DNA of 34,308 nt from a virus: IMG/VR virus record IMGVR_UViG_3300049484_000235, positions 1-34,308 of that record, one strand, 5' to 3'. The position numbers and the translations under genes are program-made. Positions within the stretch are counted from its first letter, which is position 1; every line of letters begins with the position of its first letter. Positions 22,304 to 29,472 of this stretch are shown in pieces. The notes beneath the pieces were generated by a model. The model was not told the DNA's origin. It searched no databases and saw only the letters and a program-made list of their open reading frames with translations.

Positions 22304-24992
22304 TGATTTTGAACTCCCTTTCCATCAGCGGCCTGACAATGCTGGCCACTTCCAACTGAGCGCCATCGTTCACTTCGAAGATAAGCTGATCGTGAACCTG
22401 ACAGATGATGGGAATCCCTTCTTCATAGATCCTGATGGTGGCCGTGTTGATGATATCGGCGGCTGTCCCCTGAATCGGTGTGTTCAATCCCTCCTTCAAG
22501 ATGTCGTTCTGGTTTCCGAAAAAGGTTCTCACCCTTCCGAATGCGTTTGAAATCCTACGCTTCTCAAGAACTTCGGATCGAGTTCTTTCATACCATTGCA
22601 TGTAATCAGGATGAAGTCGGCGATATGTTTCGTCGACTTGTCGGAAGCGTCCGAGCGTGAGACCCGAATCAGGAACTTCGGCCAGCACTCGCTCGAAGAT
22701 GCCCTCCACACTTCCACCGTAGTTCCGTCCGAATATGTATATCTTCGCCGCCTTTCGGAAGGCTTTCCACTTGGGATGATCCGGCCCGATGCCGAAGAGC
22801 GCTTTCGTGTTTTCGTCATGGATGTTGAGTCCCTTCTCAAACATGGAGAGCATCAAGCGATCATTGCTGATATAAGCAAGAACGCGAAGCTCAAGGTTGG
22901 AGTAATCTGCCGAGAGAAGAACGTTTCCCTCGTCAGCCGTGAACACTACGCGGGCCGATTCCGGTTGGTTCTGGAGGTTCGGTTTCTTGCACGAGAGCCG
23001 CCCGGTGGTTGTTCCATGAATGAGGAACTGGGGATGGACCCTTCCATCGTCTGCGATGGGGAACTTCGTGTAGGTGCTGAGGAGCTTGTCGATCCCGTTG
23101 TACTCACGCAACTTCGAGACGAACTCGGTGCCCCTCTTGAGATCCTCGCGCTCAGCAAGATGCTCAGGAGTTGGTCTTCGGAACCTGTCAATGAGAGCGA
23201 TACGATTACTCGATTCGCGCACCAAGGACAGCAGAGTGTCATCTGCGACCGAGGCCCCTCGTGTGGCCGTTCCCTTTCTTCGTGCTTGAGGGAAGAGGGG
23301 TCGAACGGTTCGGACTCCTCGCAGTCGCTGGAGTTCTCTGTAGACCTTGGTGTTGGTGCGTCCCACCCGCTTGGCGATCTCCTCCTCCGCTGTATCAAGA
23401 CGACGATTTGAAAGACCAAATACGCAAAACCTAAGATCGTCATCAGAGCTAAGACTGACAGCATCAGATCCGAGAATCTCATGGCACTCAGCACCAAGCG
23501 CCTCCTTCTGCGTTTCCAGCTCCTTCTTCCACTGCTCCACCCGATAGGGGGACACCTTCATCCCCCTCTTCTCCATCTCCATGATGGGCCTGATCATCTT
23601 CATGGATATGTTGTAGTAGGAATCCTTTGCCCCCGAATCTTCCAGATCCTTGAGCAATCCCGGAAGCACTTGGAGCAGGACCACCGAGTCCCTCGCATTG
23701 TAGGTGAACACAGTTTCGGGAGGCATCAGGTCCAGTTGCATGTCCCGATTCAGCATCTCTCCCTTCCAGTAGGGCGTCTTCCCGTAGATCGACACGATGA
23801 AGCCGAGATCGTGGGGAAGCTCGGGACTGATAACGTGGTGCATCAGCATCACGTCATGGGTCAGGTTTCCGATTCTGAATCCGAAGTGTTCGAGCCATCC
23901 GATGTCGAACTTGGCGTTCTGGAATACGGTTGGATTCTCTCTGAGAACTGATCGAACGCTCTCTGCAAGGTCTCTGGAGTAAGAGCTATTGCTGGGGTCA
24001 AGAAAGCTGTAGGGTACAACAACTGCCTCAGTTTCTGACCCAGCCAATCCAATACAGAAGATCCGTCCGCTCCCTCCGGGATTCCAGCCAATCGTCTCAA
24101 TATCGACACCAACCGTCTGGCGTCGTTCGGCCCAAGAATGCAGGAGAGAAACTGATCTCTCGGTGAACTCTGAAGATCGTTCAGCAGTTCCCTCGTTATC
24201 CTGAATGCGGATACCGTTCGGGGGATTGTCCCGTTCGGTGTTTCCACTGTGGGTATCGAGATACGGATCTCCTCCGCATTCGTTTGGAAGTCCGTGTTGG
24301 TTGTTATCCTGACTACCCGATCCATAATCTCCCAAGATGAGAAAGATCTCGGCGGGGGGATGATACCCATCTGTTGAAGTTCCGAGTTCCTGAACCTTTC
24401 CAAGGTCTGCTCCCATAACTGGTCGAAGGATATGGGCCGAGGGTCCACCTCCCGAGTAGGCTGAGCCGGTACCTCGGGCGATGGTCTTCTCCTTGGAGTA
24501 GAGGATCGCGGCCGGATGGTAAGTCGGGACAATGGGGATGCTGGATCCACGCTGAACTGGGTTATAGAGGTAAATGGATCCTCTTGCCTTCGAGATCGCC
24601 TCCCTAATACCAAGGGCTTCCGCCGCCGTATTGCCGAGAGTACAGATGACACGGAGTCCACGAGAAGCGACATCCAGTATCTCCGCTTCAAGTCCCGGGC
24701 GGCAACAACGGAGAGCTTCTTCAGCTTCAGGAGTTGAGATCTGGTTAGAGGGAGGTCGGCATGACAATACGTTCGTGACGTGACAACCGGCACGTCGTAT
24801 TCCAGCTGACGCAAGAGCGCGTCCAAGCTCCGAACCTGCGGGCCCAACAAAAGGATGACCCGTTCGTTCTTCTTCTTCACCCGGAGCCTCCCCAATCAGC
24901 ATGATTCGAGGAGAGTCACAGGTGTCAGCCCAGACTCTCCTCTTGTCGCGTAGCGGACATAGCTCGCACTTGGAGATCCCCGTCCTGTTCAT
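22227..24992 (-). CDS. Uracil-DNA glycosylase / DNA polymerase I (family A) fusion
   Basis: 921 residues from ATG 24992, which overlaps the previous stop as ATGA; a longer frame from 25073 has no support. Residues 1-170 form a family 4-like uracil-DNA glycosylase: Fe-S cysteines C9, C12, C78 and C96/C97, motif GEAPGEEEERTGHPFVG (34-50) and PTYHPAAIL (156-164). After a ~110-residue linker comes a 3'-5' exonuclease with D297, E299, D363, Y431 and D435 all present. The polymerase domain has motif A ADYSNLELR (D696, E701), motif B RKAAKIYIFGRNYGG (R746, K750, F754) and motif C VHDQL (H867, D868). All catalytic residues of polymerase and proofreading are intact. It is the replicative polymerase; the glycosylase part may remove or sense uracil. 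SPO1-type phage polymerases have a similar extra N-terminal domain (from memory). Confidence 0.92.
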   Translation of the reverse strand: MNRTGISKCELCPLRDKRRVWADTCDSPRIMLIGEAPGEEEERTGHPFVGPAGSELGRALASAGIRRAGCHVTNVLSCRPPSNQISTPEAEEALRCCRPGLEAEILDVASRGLRVICTLGNTAAEALGIREAISKARGSIYLYNPVQRGSSIPIVPTYHPAAILYSKEKTIARGTGSAYSGGGPSAHILRPVMGADLGKVQELGTSTDGYHPPAEIFLILGDYGSGSQDNNQHGLPNECGGDPYLDTHSGNTERDNPPNGIRIQDNEGTAERSSEFTERSVSLLHSWAERRQTVGVDIETIGWNPGGSGRIFCIGLAGSETEAVVVPYSFLDPSNSSYSRDLAESVRSVLRENPTVFQNAKFDIGWLEHFGFRIGNLTHDVMLMHHVISPELPHDLGFIVSIYGKTPYWKGEMLNRDMQLDLMPPETVFTYNARDSVVLLQVLPGLLKDLEDSGAKDSYYNISMKMIRPIMEMEKRGMKVSPYRVEQWKKELETQKEALGAECHEILGSDAVSLSSDDDLRFCVFGLSNRRLDTAEEEIAKRVGRTNTKVYRELQRLRGVRTVRPLFPQARRKGTATRGASVADDTLLSLVRESSNRIALIDRFRRPTPEHLAEREDLKRGTEFVSKLREYNGIDKLLSTYTKFPIADDGRVHPQFLIHGTTTGRLSCKKPNLQNQPESARVVFTADEGNVLLSADYSNLELRVLAYISNDRLMLSMFEKGLNIHDENTKALFGIGPDHPKWKAFRKAAKIYIFGRNYGGSVEGIFERVLAEVPDSGLTLGRFRQVDETYRRLHPDYMQWYERTRSEVLEKRRISNAFGRVRTFFGNQNDILKEGLNTPIQGTAADIINTATIRIYEEGIPIICQVHDQLIFEVNDGAQLEVASIVRPLMEREFKINGHNAVFPIVITCGKCWAKLDPLSP

Positions 24993-25549
24993 TTCTCCAG
25001 CCTCAGCTTGATGGTCGGATTGATGAGGACGGGCTCCACGAACTCTTCCGAACCCGAGATGAGAACGCCCCACGGAGACTTTGACTTACGGACAAAGCTG
25101 ACGGCCGTAGGAAGACTGGGGGCAAGGACATATGCCGGGGGATTGTTGGGAGGAAGCGGGGGTTCCGGATCTCCCGGGCTCTCAATCCTGTGCCTCAGCT
25201 CGTTACAGGCAAACCTCAGCCAAGGGGTGACGGGATCGGTGGAGACCACCAGCCAAGTGGCCATCGTGAACCACGGCGGATAGGTCTGCCCATCCGAATG
25301 CACCCGGACTCCGTAGCCAAAGTCCCGCAGGGCTTTGACAAACGCGAACATGAGGTCGTTATCCTCCGAGGCGAAGTCGCCGCCGAGAGTAACGTGCTTC
25401 AACGGTGAAGAGCCAGTGAACTCTACGATGCGGCGGACCACCTCAGAGGGCGGTATGGGTGTGCCCTCGCCGAACATCACCCATACCGTGCAGATTCCCT
25501 CTTGGGGGCCACCACGAACGGGAGTGAACGTGATGGCCGCGATGTTCAT
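24989..25549 (-). CDS. Radical-SAM-fold (QueE-like) protein lacking the Fe-S cysteines
   Basis: 186 residues; ATG 25549 overlaps the preceding stop (ATGA). The first 120 residues follow the half-barrel of small radical SAM enzymes such as QueE: an opening strand, a PPSEVVRRIVEF helix, then HVTLGGDFASED (compare the usual TGGEP turn), FVKALRDFGYGVRVHSDGQ and WLVVSTDP. The CxxxCxxC cluster motif is absent; only C20 and one later Cys (in the RFACNELRH region) remain. A radical reaction is therefore unlikely, and the protein may bind a nucleobase or partner instead. The remaining ~65 residues are Pro-rich. It sits immediately upstream of the polymerase. Confidence 0.45.
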   Translation of the reverse strand: MNIAAITFTPVRGGPQEGICTVWVMFGEGTPIPPSEVVRRIVEFTGSSPLKHVTLGGDFASEDNDLMFAFVKALRDFGYGVRVHSDGQTYPPWFTMATWLVVSTDPVTPWLRFACNELRHRIESPGDPEPPLPPNNPPAYVLAPSLPTAVSFVRKSKSPWGVLISGSEEFVEPVLINPTIKLRLEK

Positions 25550-25932
25550 GCAACCCCCACGGGGAAGAACTTCCGAACATCGTTGATGGGATCACCATCG
25601 TACATGCGGACCGTCACCGATCCCCATGCCTGTTTCGCCACGAAGTCATCGGGATCCCATCCGTCGGGACCGACGGGAACCTCGAAGGCTTCCAGCACGT
25701 TGTTCAGGTCGCGGCTCTTGGGATCGACCCAGATGGTCTTCGGAACGCCGAAGCCATTGGGGGAACCCCACTCCTGATCCGGACCGTCCATGACAATCAT
25801 CTCCAGCTTCAGAGTCTGATTGCCCTTGGGGCTCTTGCCCATGGTCGCCTTCTGCACTTCGAGCAGATAGCGATCCGTCTTGAGAACCTTGCGAGGTTCC
25901 ACCGCATCGGGAATGACACCAACCTTGGCCAT
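25546..25932 (-). CDS. OB-fold-like ssDNA-binding candidate (DUF669-like)
   Basis: 128 residues. I place the start at ATG 25932, which follows GGAGGCCAAT at ideal spacing; a start at 25968 would overlap the ATPase end without a ribosome site. The pattern DRYLLEVQKATMGKSPKGNQ, then LKLEMIVMDG, KTIWVDP and LNNVLEAFEVP, a DDF turn, and a final strand (TVRMYDGDPINDVRKFFP) is that of DUF669-type proteins that accompany phage recombination ATPases. It is placed directly after a Sak4-like ATPase. Single-stranded DNA binding is inferred from this pairing and the fold pattern. Confidence 0.55.
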   Translation of the reverse strand: MAKVGVIPDAVEPRKVLKTDRYLLEVQKATMGKSPKGNQTLKLEMIVMDGPDQEWGSPNGFGVPKTIWVDPKSRDLNNVLEAFEVPVGPDGWDPDDFVAKQAWGSVTVRMYDGDPINDVRKFFPVGVA

Positions 25933-25964
25933 ATTGGCCTCCTTCAATGGGATATCCTTACGGG

Positions 25965-26714
25965 TCAACGACCCGCAACAGCCGCTTCTACAGGAGCGAA
26001 GTAGGGAGCAAGAGTATCATACACGGGATTCACGACGCGCTCGGGAAGGCCGAAGCGGGTCTTGCTCTGGCGGAACCACTTGTGTGGCTTGGTCCATGCG
26101 ATGTACTCCTTCCGCGCATCATCGTATTCGAGGTAGTAGACCTCGTTGGCGAACTGGGTCATCTCCTTGGGGGCTTGCCTTCCCGCCACCGAGGGGCTCT
26201 CGATGATCTGGCCAGTCAGCTCATCCTTCTCCAGATTCGTGTTCACCGTGTAGATGATGTTGACAGGCAGATCCTGTGCGAACCTGAGAAGGTTGATCAG
26301 GCGACGACGATGCACCCGGAAGTCGGGAAGCGACATGACTTCCTCACCCTCGCTCGTCTTGCCCTGCCTCGGGAACTTCACCAGCTCCAGCTCCATGAGA
26401 TCCGAGAGGGAGGTGAGGGAATCGAAGACGAGGTATCGGATGTCGGCGAAATCCTTGGACCCTGCCTTGATTGCCTTCATCACTTCCATGCACTGGTTGT
26501 ATGCCTTGTCGTAGGCATTGATCTGGAAGTAGGGGAACTTGCGTCCTGCGTGTGCCGCACCACCCAGCCCCCTGTCCGAGTCAATCACGAAGATGTTGGG
26601 GAATGACGTGGCCACCCATGTCTTTCCCGAACCCGATCCACCCGCGAGGATGATCCTGTTGTAGAGAGAATCCTTCTCCTCGGTTGTCTTCACGAAATCA
26701 TAATCGAATGGCAT
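25965..26714 (-). CDS. RecA-fold recombination ATPase (Sak4-like)
   Basis: 249 residues starting at ATG 26714, sharing bases with the previous stop (TAATG); upstream in-frame extension is not supported. Walker A GGSGSGKT is at residues 25-32, followed by the short TSFPNIFVIDSDRG turn seen in Sak4-like proteins, and Walker B YLVFDSLTSL at 94-103. A VNIIYTVNTNLEKDELTG strand follows. Such small phage RecA-fold proteins promote single-strand annealing or strand exchange with a partner SSB. The gene lies between an Fe-S nuclease and an OB-fold-like gene, an arrangement typical of phage recombination modules. Confidence 0.75.
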   Translation of the reverse strand: MPFDYDFVKTTEEKDSLYNRIILAGGSGSGKTWVATSFPNIFVIDSDRGLGGAAHAGRKFPYFQINAYDKAYNQCMEVMKAIKAGSKDFADIRYLVFDSLTSLSDLMELELVKFPRQGKTSEGEEVMSLPDFRVHRRRLINLLRFAQDLPVNIIYTVNTNLEKDELTGQIIESPSVAGRQAPKEMTQFANEVYYLEYDDARKEYIAWTKPHKWFRQSKTRFGLPERVVNPVYDTLAPYFAPVEAAVAGR

Positions 26715-27064
26715 TAGATATCCTTTACCTCGAAGCGAATGATCGTCGCATTTGGATCGACCAGTGCTTCGCTCTTCGACTTGGGGGCTCCCTGAAGCGG
26801 GATACCGTATCCCTGCCCCTGACCTTGTGGTACCAGAAGATACCTCCGACGATTGTAGATGATGATGGGGTTGCCCCTGTCGAGGATTGCCCAAAGATCC
26901 TCGTCGATCACGACGAAGGTGAGGGGTGGGATCGAAGTCCCCGCAATGAGGAAGCTCCTCATCAACATCATGTCCAGATAGAACTTGATGTCGTCGTCGT
27001 CAAGGGCTGGTAAACGGGAGCATAAGCTGAGCAGGATCAGGATTGGAAGCAGGAACCTCTTCAT
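26714..27064 (-). CDS. Small exported protein of unknown function
   Basis: 116 residues, ATG 27064 with AAGGAGCTACCGC upstream, starting inside the end of the nuclease gene. Residues 1-21 form a classical export signal: KR, then the hydrophobic FLLPILILLSL, then a polar end before LPALDDDD. There is no clear lipobox. The remainder is beta-rich with an Arg-rich turn (IIIYNRRRYLLVPQGQG). A secreted protein inside a recombination module is odd. It may act in the periplasm, for example on superinfection or the host envelope; nothing in the sequence says which. Confidence 0.65.
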   Translation of the reverse strand: MKRFLLPILILLSLCSRLPALDDDDIKFYLDMMLMRSFLIAGTSIPPLTFVVIDEDLWAILDRGNPIIIYNRRRYLLVPQGQGQGYGIPLQGAPKSKSEALVDPNATIIRFEVKDI

Positions 27065-27965
27065 TGCGGTAGCTCCTTATGGCGCTGGGATCCAGCGCGA
27101 TGAGGCCGTTCTTCTCGGCCCAACTGGTCTTTCGGAATCCCGACGGGATTCCTTTGAGATCCCACTGACGGCACACGCCAGCGTACTCGCACGGTCGATA
27201 GTAGGAGGTACACCAGCTGGTGTTTCTGTCAAAGAGCTGGAGGGGATCATACCCCTTCTCCAAGGCTTGGGTCTTCTGCGAGATCTCGGTGAGCAGACCC
27301 ACCATCATCCTTTCGAACTGAGCAATATCACGACTGGTCCTGAAAATGATGTCACCCCTCGAACAACTAATCTTCGACTGCCTCTGGTACATGATGTCTG
27401 GTATGAGCCCAGCGATGTTCCATTCGGGGTGGAGCTTCCTCGCTCCCCAGATGTACATCGTCGCCTGATCTCCCAAGGCGACGCCGTTCTCGGTGACTTC
27501 CGTCGAGAAGCCCGTGGTCTTGGTCTCATAGATGTAGCTCTCTTCGTGCCCTCGGGGCTGGAGGATGGCGTCGCAACGGAACGTTACGGCAAATCCATTG
27601 GGGAGGGCAACTTCCATGGGCTCCTCAACAGCGAGGATATGGTGAGATATACGATCAGAGCGGCCAAAAGTATCAATCCAACGATCAAGAAGAAGGGGAC
27701 CACGGTTCTCGTCCGCAAGGTACGTCTCGTCATCCTCGTACTGCGACCGCATCTGGGACAGGTTATCAACAAAGATCCGTCTCGCCTCGGTCTCATCACC
27801 TGTTCGATAGAAGGTGGCTTTCGCTTCATGCATGGCTCCCCCGAAGCTCAATGCCTTCGGCGTCTTGTCGGGCTCGATGCCCATGACATACCGTAGGAAG
27901 AACTTCCATCGGCAGTTCTGGTACAGGTTCCAGAAATGGAATCCGGATCTCGTTTCCTCACTCAT
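27000..27965 (-). CDS. Cas4/AddB-type Fe-S PD-(D/E)XK nuclease
   Basis: 321 residues, ATG 27965 after GAGGTAAACG, overlapping the previous gene by 8 bases. The RecB-family nuclease motifs are in order: H46 (GGAMHEAK), D132 (FRCDAIL), E147-x-K149 (YETKTTG) and Q167...Y171 (QATMYIWG). Cysteines C18, C252, C259 and C265 follow the one-plus-three pattern that holds a 4Fe-4S cluster in Cas4 and AddB. It likely resects DNA ends for the neighbouring ATPase and OB-fold-like protein. The C-terminus PAQLMLPF resembles a beta-clamp-binding hexapeptide. The final 65 bases also encode the start of the exported protein. Confidence 0.85.
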   Translation of the reverse strand: MSEETRSGFHFWNLYQNCRWKFFLRYVMGIEPDKTPKALSFGGAMHEAKATFYRTGDETEARRIFVDNLSQMRSQYEDDETYLADENRGPLLLDRWIDTFGRSDRISHHILAVEEPMEVALPNGFAVTFRCDAILQPRGHEESYIYETKTTGFSTEVTENGVALGDQATMYIWGARKLHPEWNIAGLIPDIMYQRQSKISCSRGDIIFRTSRDIAQFERMMVGLLTEISQKTQALEKGYDPLQLFDRNTSWCTSYYRPCEYAGVCRQWDLKGIPSGFRKTSWAEKNGLIALDPSAIRSYRNEEVPASNPDPAQLMLPFTSP

Positions 27966-28164
27966 CGTTTACCTCGACTTCTTGATCAGCAATGCGCGGT
28001 CGATAGCCCTTCTTGGTGGCCATCTTCTGTGGCTTCACCACCTTTGCATATCGCTCCCGTTGCCATCTGCGCCTGTTGTCCCAGACCCTGACGATATGCA
28101 TGATGTTCTCTTCACCAAGCCGCTTGATCAGATCAGCGAACTGCTTGGAAATATGCAAGCTCAA
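27958..28164 (-). CDS. Small basic protein, first gene behind a promoter
   Basis: 68 residues from a TTG at 28164, which stands six bases after AAGGAGG; a TTG at 28170 directly abuts that sequence and is less likely. No ATG is available. The protein is helical and basic (NRRRWQRERYAKVVKPQKMATKKG) with an acidic end, which suits nucleic-acid binding. It is the first reading frame downstream of the promoter at 28189-28217 and overlaps the nuclease start by eight bases. Confidence 0.55.
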   Translation of the reverse strand: MSLHISKQFADLIKRLGEENIMHIVRVWDNRRRWQRERYAKVVKPQKMATKKGYRPRIADQEVEVNDE

Positions 28165-28188
28165 TCTCAACCTCCTTCATTCTCGACG

Positions 28189-28217
28189 ATTGTACCACAA
28201 AGCGGTTTCAATGTCAA
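28189..28217 (-). promoter_or_regulatory. Sigma70-type promoter, TTGACA-17-TACAAT
   Basis: On the minus strand the -35 box is TTGACA (28212-28217) and the -10 box TACAAT (28189-28194), 17 bases apart and with TGG directly before the -10 (extended -10). The -35 box overlaps the stop codon of the DUF115 gene. It would drive the nuclease-ATPase-polymerase operon. It closely resembles the promoter at 31867. Confidence 0.8.
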
Positions 28218-29350
28218 GGTTTTTTTTCAATGGCTTGGACTTTTATTCCATCGGCTTTCTGGAAAAAAATGTTTTTCTTCGTTCCTTCCTTTGGAGGTTC
28301 CGCGATTTTTGCGGGCGCGGTAAGCGGCATCACTCGGATGACACCCCCTTCCCCCTCTTCCAGCTTCACCCCGAACTCAGCCAGCACCCCATCGTACTTG
28401 GCTTCAATGTCCTTTGGTTCTCCCAGTTCGAGCTTGCCCATCTTCAGGGCAGGAGCCAGCTCTTCTGGCCTGATGTACCCGCTTACCTCCTCGGGCCTGA
28501 TGATGCCACGGCTCACGCTGTACACCGTGGTCGCCTCGGTTCGGGCCAGCAGGAAGAAGTTCTGCTTGTAGATGGCCATCTCTTCCGTGGTCATACAGCC
28601 AGCTCTCGACCTACGCATTGCCGAACGTGTCTGGAGCGGGGGATCAGGCTGTCGGACCCATGCTCCGCCCTCCCAGTTGAACTGGGCGCACCGTGCCCTG
28701 CCATCCACGAATCCGAAGTCCACCCCAGCAATCACCATCGGGGCGCAACCGAGAAGCGTGGCAAGCTCGGCTTGCGTGTTCACCGTGCATCCTGCGTTCA
28801 CCAGACCGAAATCAATGAAGTCGTACATCTTCGGGTACACGTTGTCGAAGAAGTCGTATCCCATCTGCATGGGACGGAAGAAGCGCACCGGCCCCTTCCA
28901 GTTCTTCAGGATCTCGGGCGAGATCGAGGGGTGGGTCACCAGCATGGTCTCCCCCCAATCGTAGCCCGGGGCTCCCATGGCTTTCCATGTGTCACCGTTG
29001 GAGTCGAGGCAACAGATGAAATCCGGATTCCTTCCAGTCGATGCGACGGTCTTGGCGTTGGTCGCCCCGCAGATGATCACGCCCGGGAAATCCTTGATGA
29101 AGGGGAGCATGTCGTCGAGGGAGGGACCGGAGCCCACCACCAGAACCGGGACCATGGGACGCTTGATGATGGACGAAACACAGATGTTCTGGTAGGTGCC
29201 GGTGCCGAAGACCAGATCCTTCTTCAGCTTCTTGGCCATGGCCTTGATATAGGGGCGGTTCTCAACGGCGTAGTTGATCCATGTCGGGAGCCAGTGGGCG
29301 ATGGTGATCTCGTTCTGGCTGATCTTCCTGTCCTTCGTTTCCGATTGCAT
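28214..29350 (-). CDS. DUF115 / MptE-like protein
   Basis: 378 residues starting at ATG 29350, after GAGGGGAGACTG and overlapping the stop of a 40-residue gene by TGATG; the frame is open further upstream but without a start site. Residues 68-80 (VPVLVVGSGPSLDD) and 91-118 (VIICGATNAK, then RNPDFICCLDSN) form the nucleotide-binding core of the MptE-like (6-hydroxymethylpterin diphosphokinase-like, PF01973) family, also found in motility-associated Maf proteins. The C-terminal ~90 residues are Pro/Lys/Glu-rich. Known members transfer pyrophosphate to a pterin or act in glycan pathways. Its substrate here is unknown; the radical SAM gene upstream is a likely partner. Confidence 0.7.
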   Translation of the reverse strand: MQSETKDRKISQNEITIAHWLPTWINYAVENRPYIKAMAKKLKKDLVFGTGTYQNICVSSIIKRPMVPVLVVGSGPSLDDMLPFIKDFPGVIICGATNAKTVASTGRNPDFICCLDSNGDTWKAMGAPGYDWGETMLVTHPSISPEILKNWKGPVRFFRPMQMGYDFFDNVYPKMYDFIDFGLVNAGCTVNTQAELATLLGCAPMVIAGVDFGFVDGRARCAQFNWEGGAWVRQPDPPLQTRSAMRRSRAGCMTTEEMAIYKQNFFLLARTEATTVYSVSRGIIRPEEVSGYIRPEELAPALKMGKLELGEPKDIEAKYDGVLAEFGVKLEEGEGGVIRVMPLTAPAKIAEPPKEGTKKNIFFQKADGIKVQAIEKKP

Positions 29351-29472
29351 CAGTCTCCCCTCTCGTCGAATGGATTCGGCTTGTGATGTCGGCGATAGCT
29401 GATGAGATCGGCTATCGCCTTGGCCAATGGCATCATCACCACGGCTATGCAGAGTATCCACAGGAAGGACAT
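29350..29472 (-). CDS. 40-residue membrane protein between radical SAM and DUF115 genes
   Basis: Found by reading the gap between the two enzymes: ATG 29472 to TGA 29350-29352, 40 residues. The first ~22 residues are one hydrophobic helix (SFLWILCIAVVMMPLAKAI) and the rest a basic, polar tail (ISYRRHHKPNPFDERGD). It overlaps the radical SAM stop by 28 bases and the DUF115 start by TGATG, so all three are translated together. The continuous coupling and sensible translation argue that it is real. It may anchor one of the enzymes at the membrane. Confidence 0.6.
   Translation of the reverse strand: MSFLWILCIAVVMMPLAKAIADLISYRRHHKPNPFDERGD

Noticed and set aside
23861-24895. A 344-codon minus-strand frame
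   Set aside because: Different frame inside the UDG-polymerase gene, whose catalytic motifs are intact; composition is Arg/Ser-rich shadow.
28013-29386. A 457-codon plus-strand frame
   Set aside because: Antisense to DUF115; His/Arg-rich shadow with no ribosome site.
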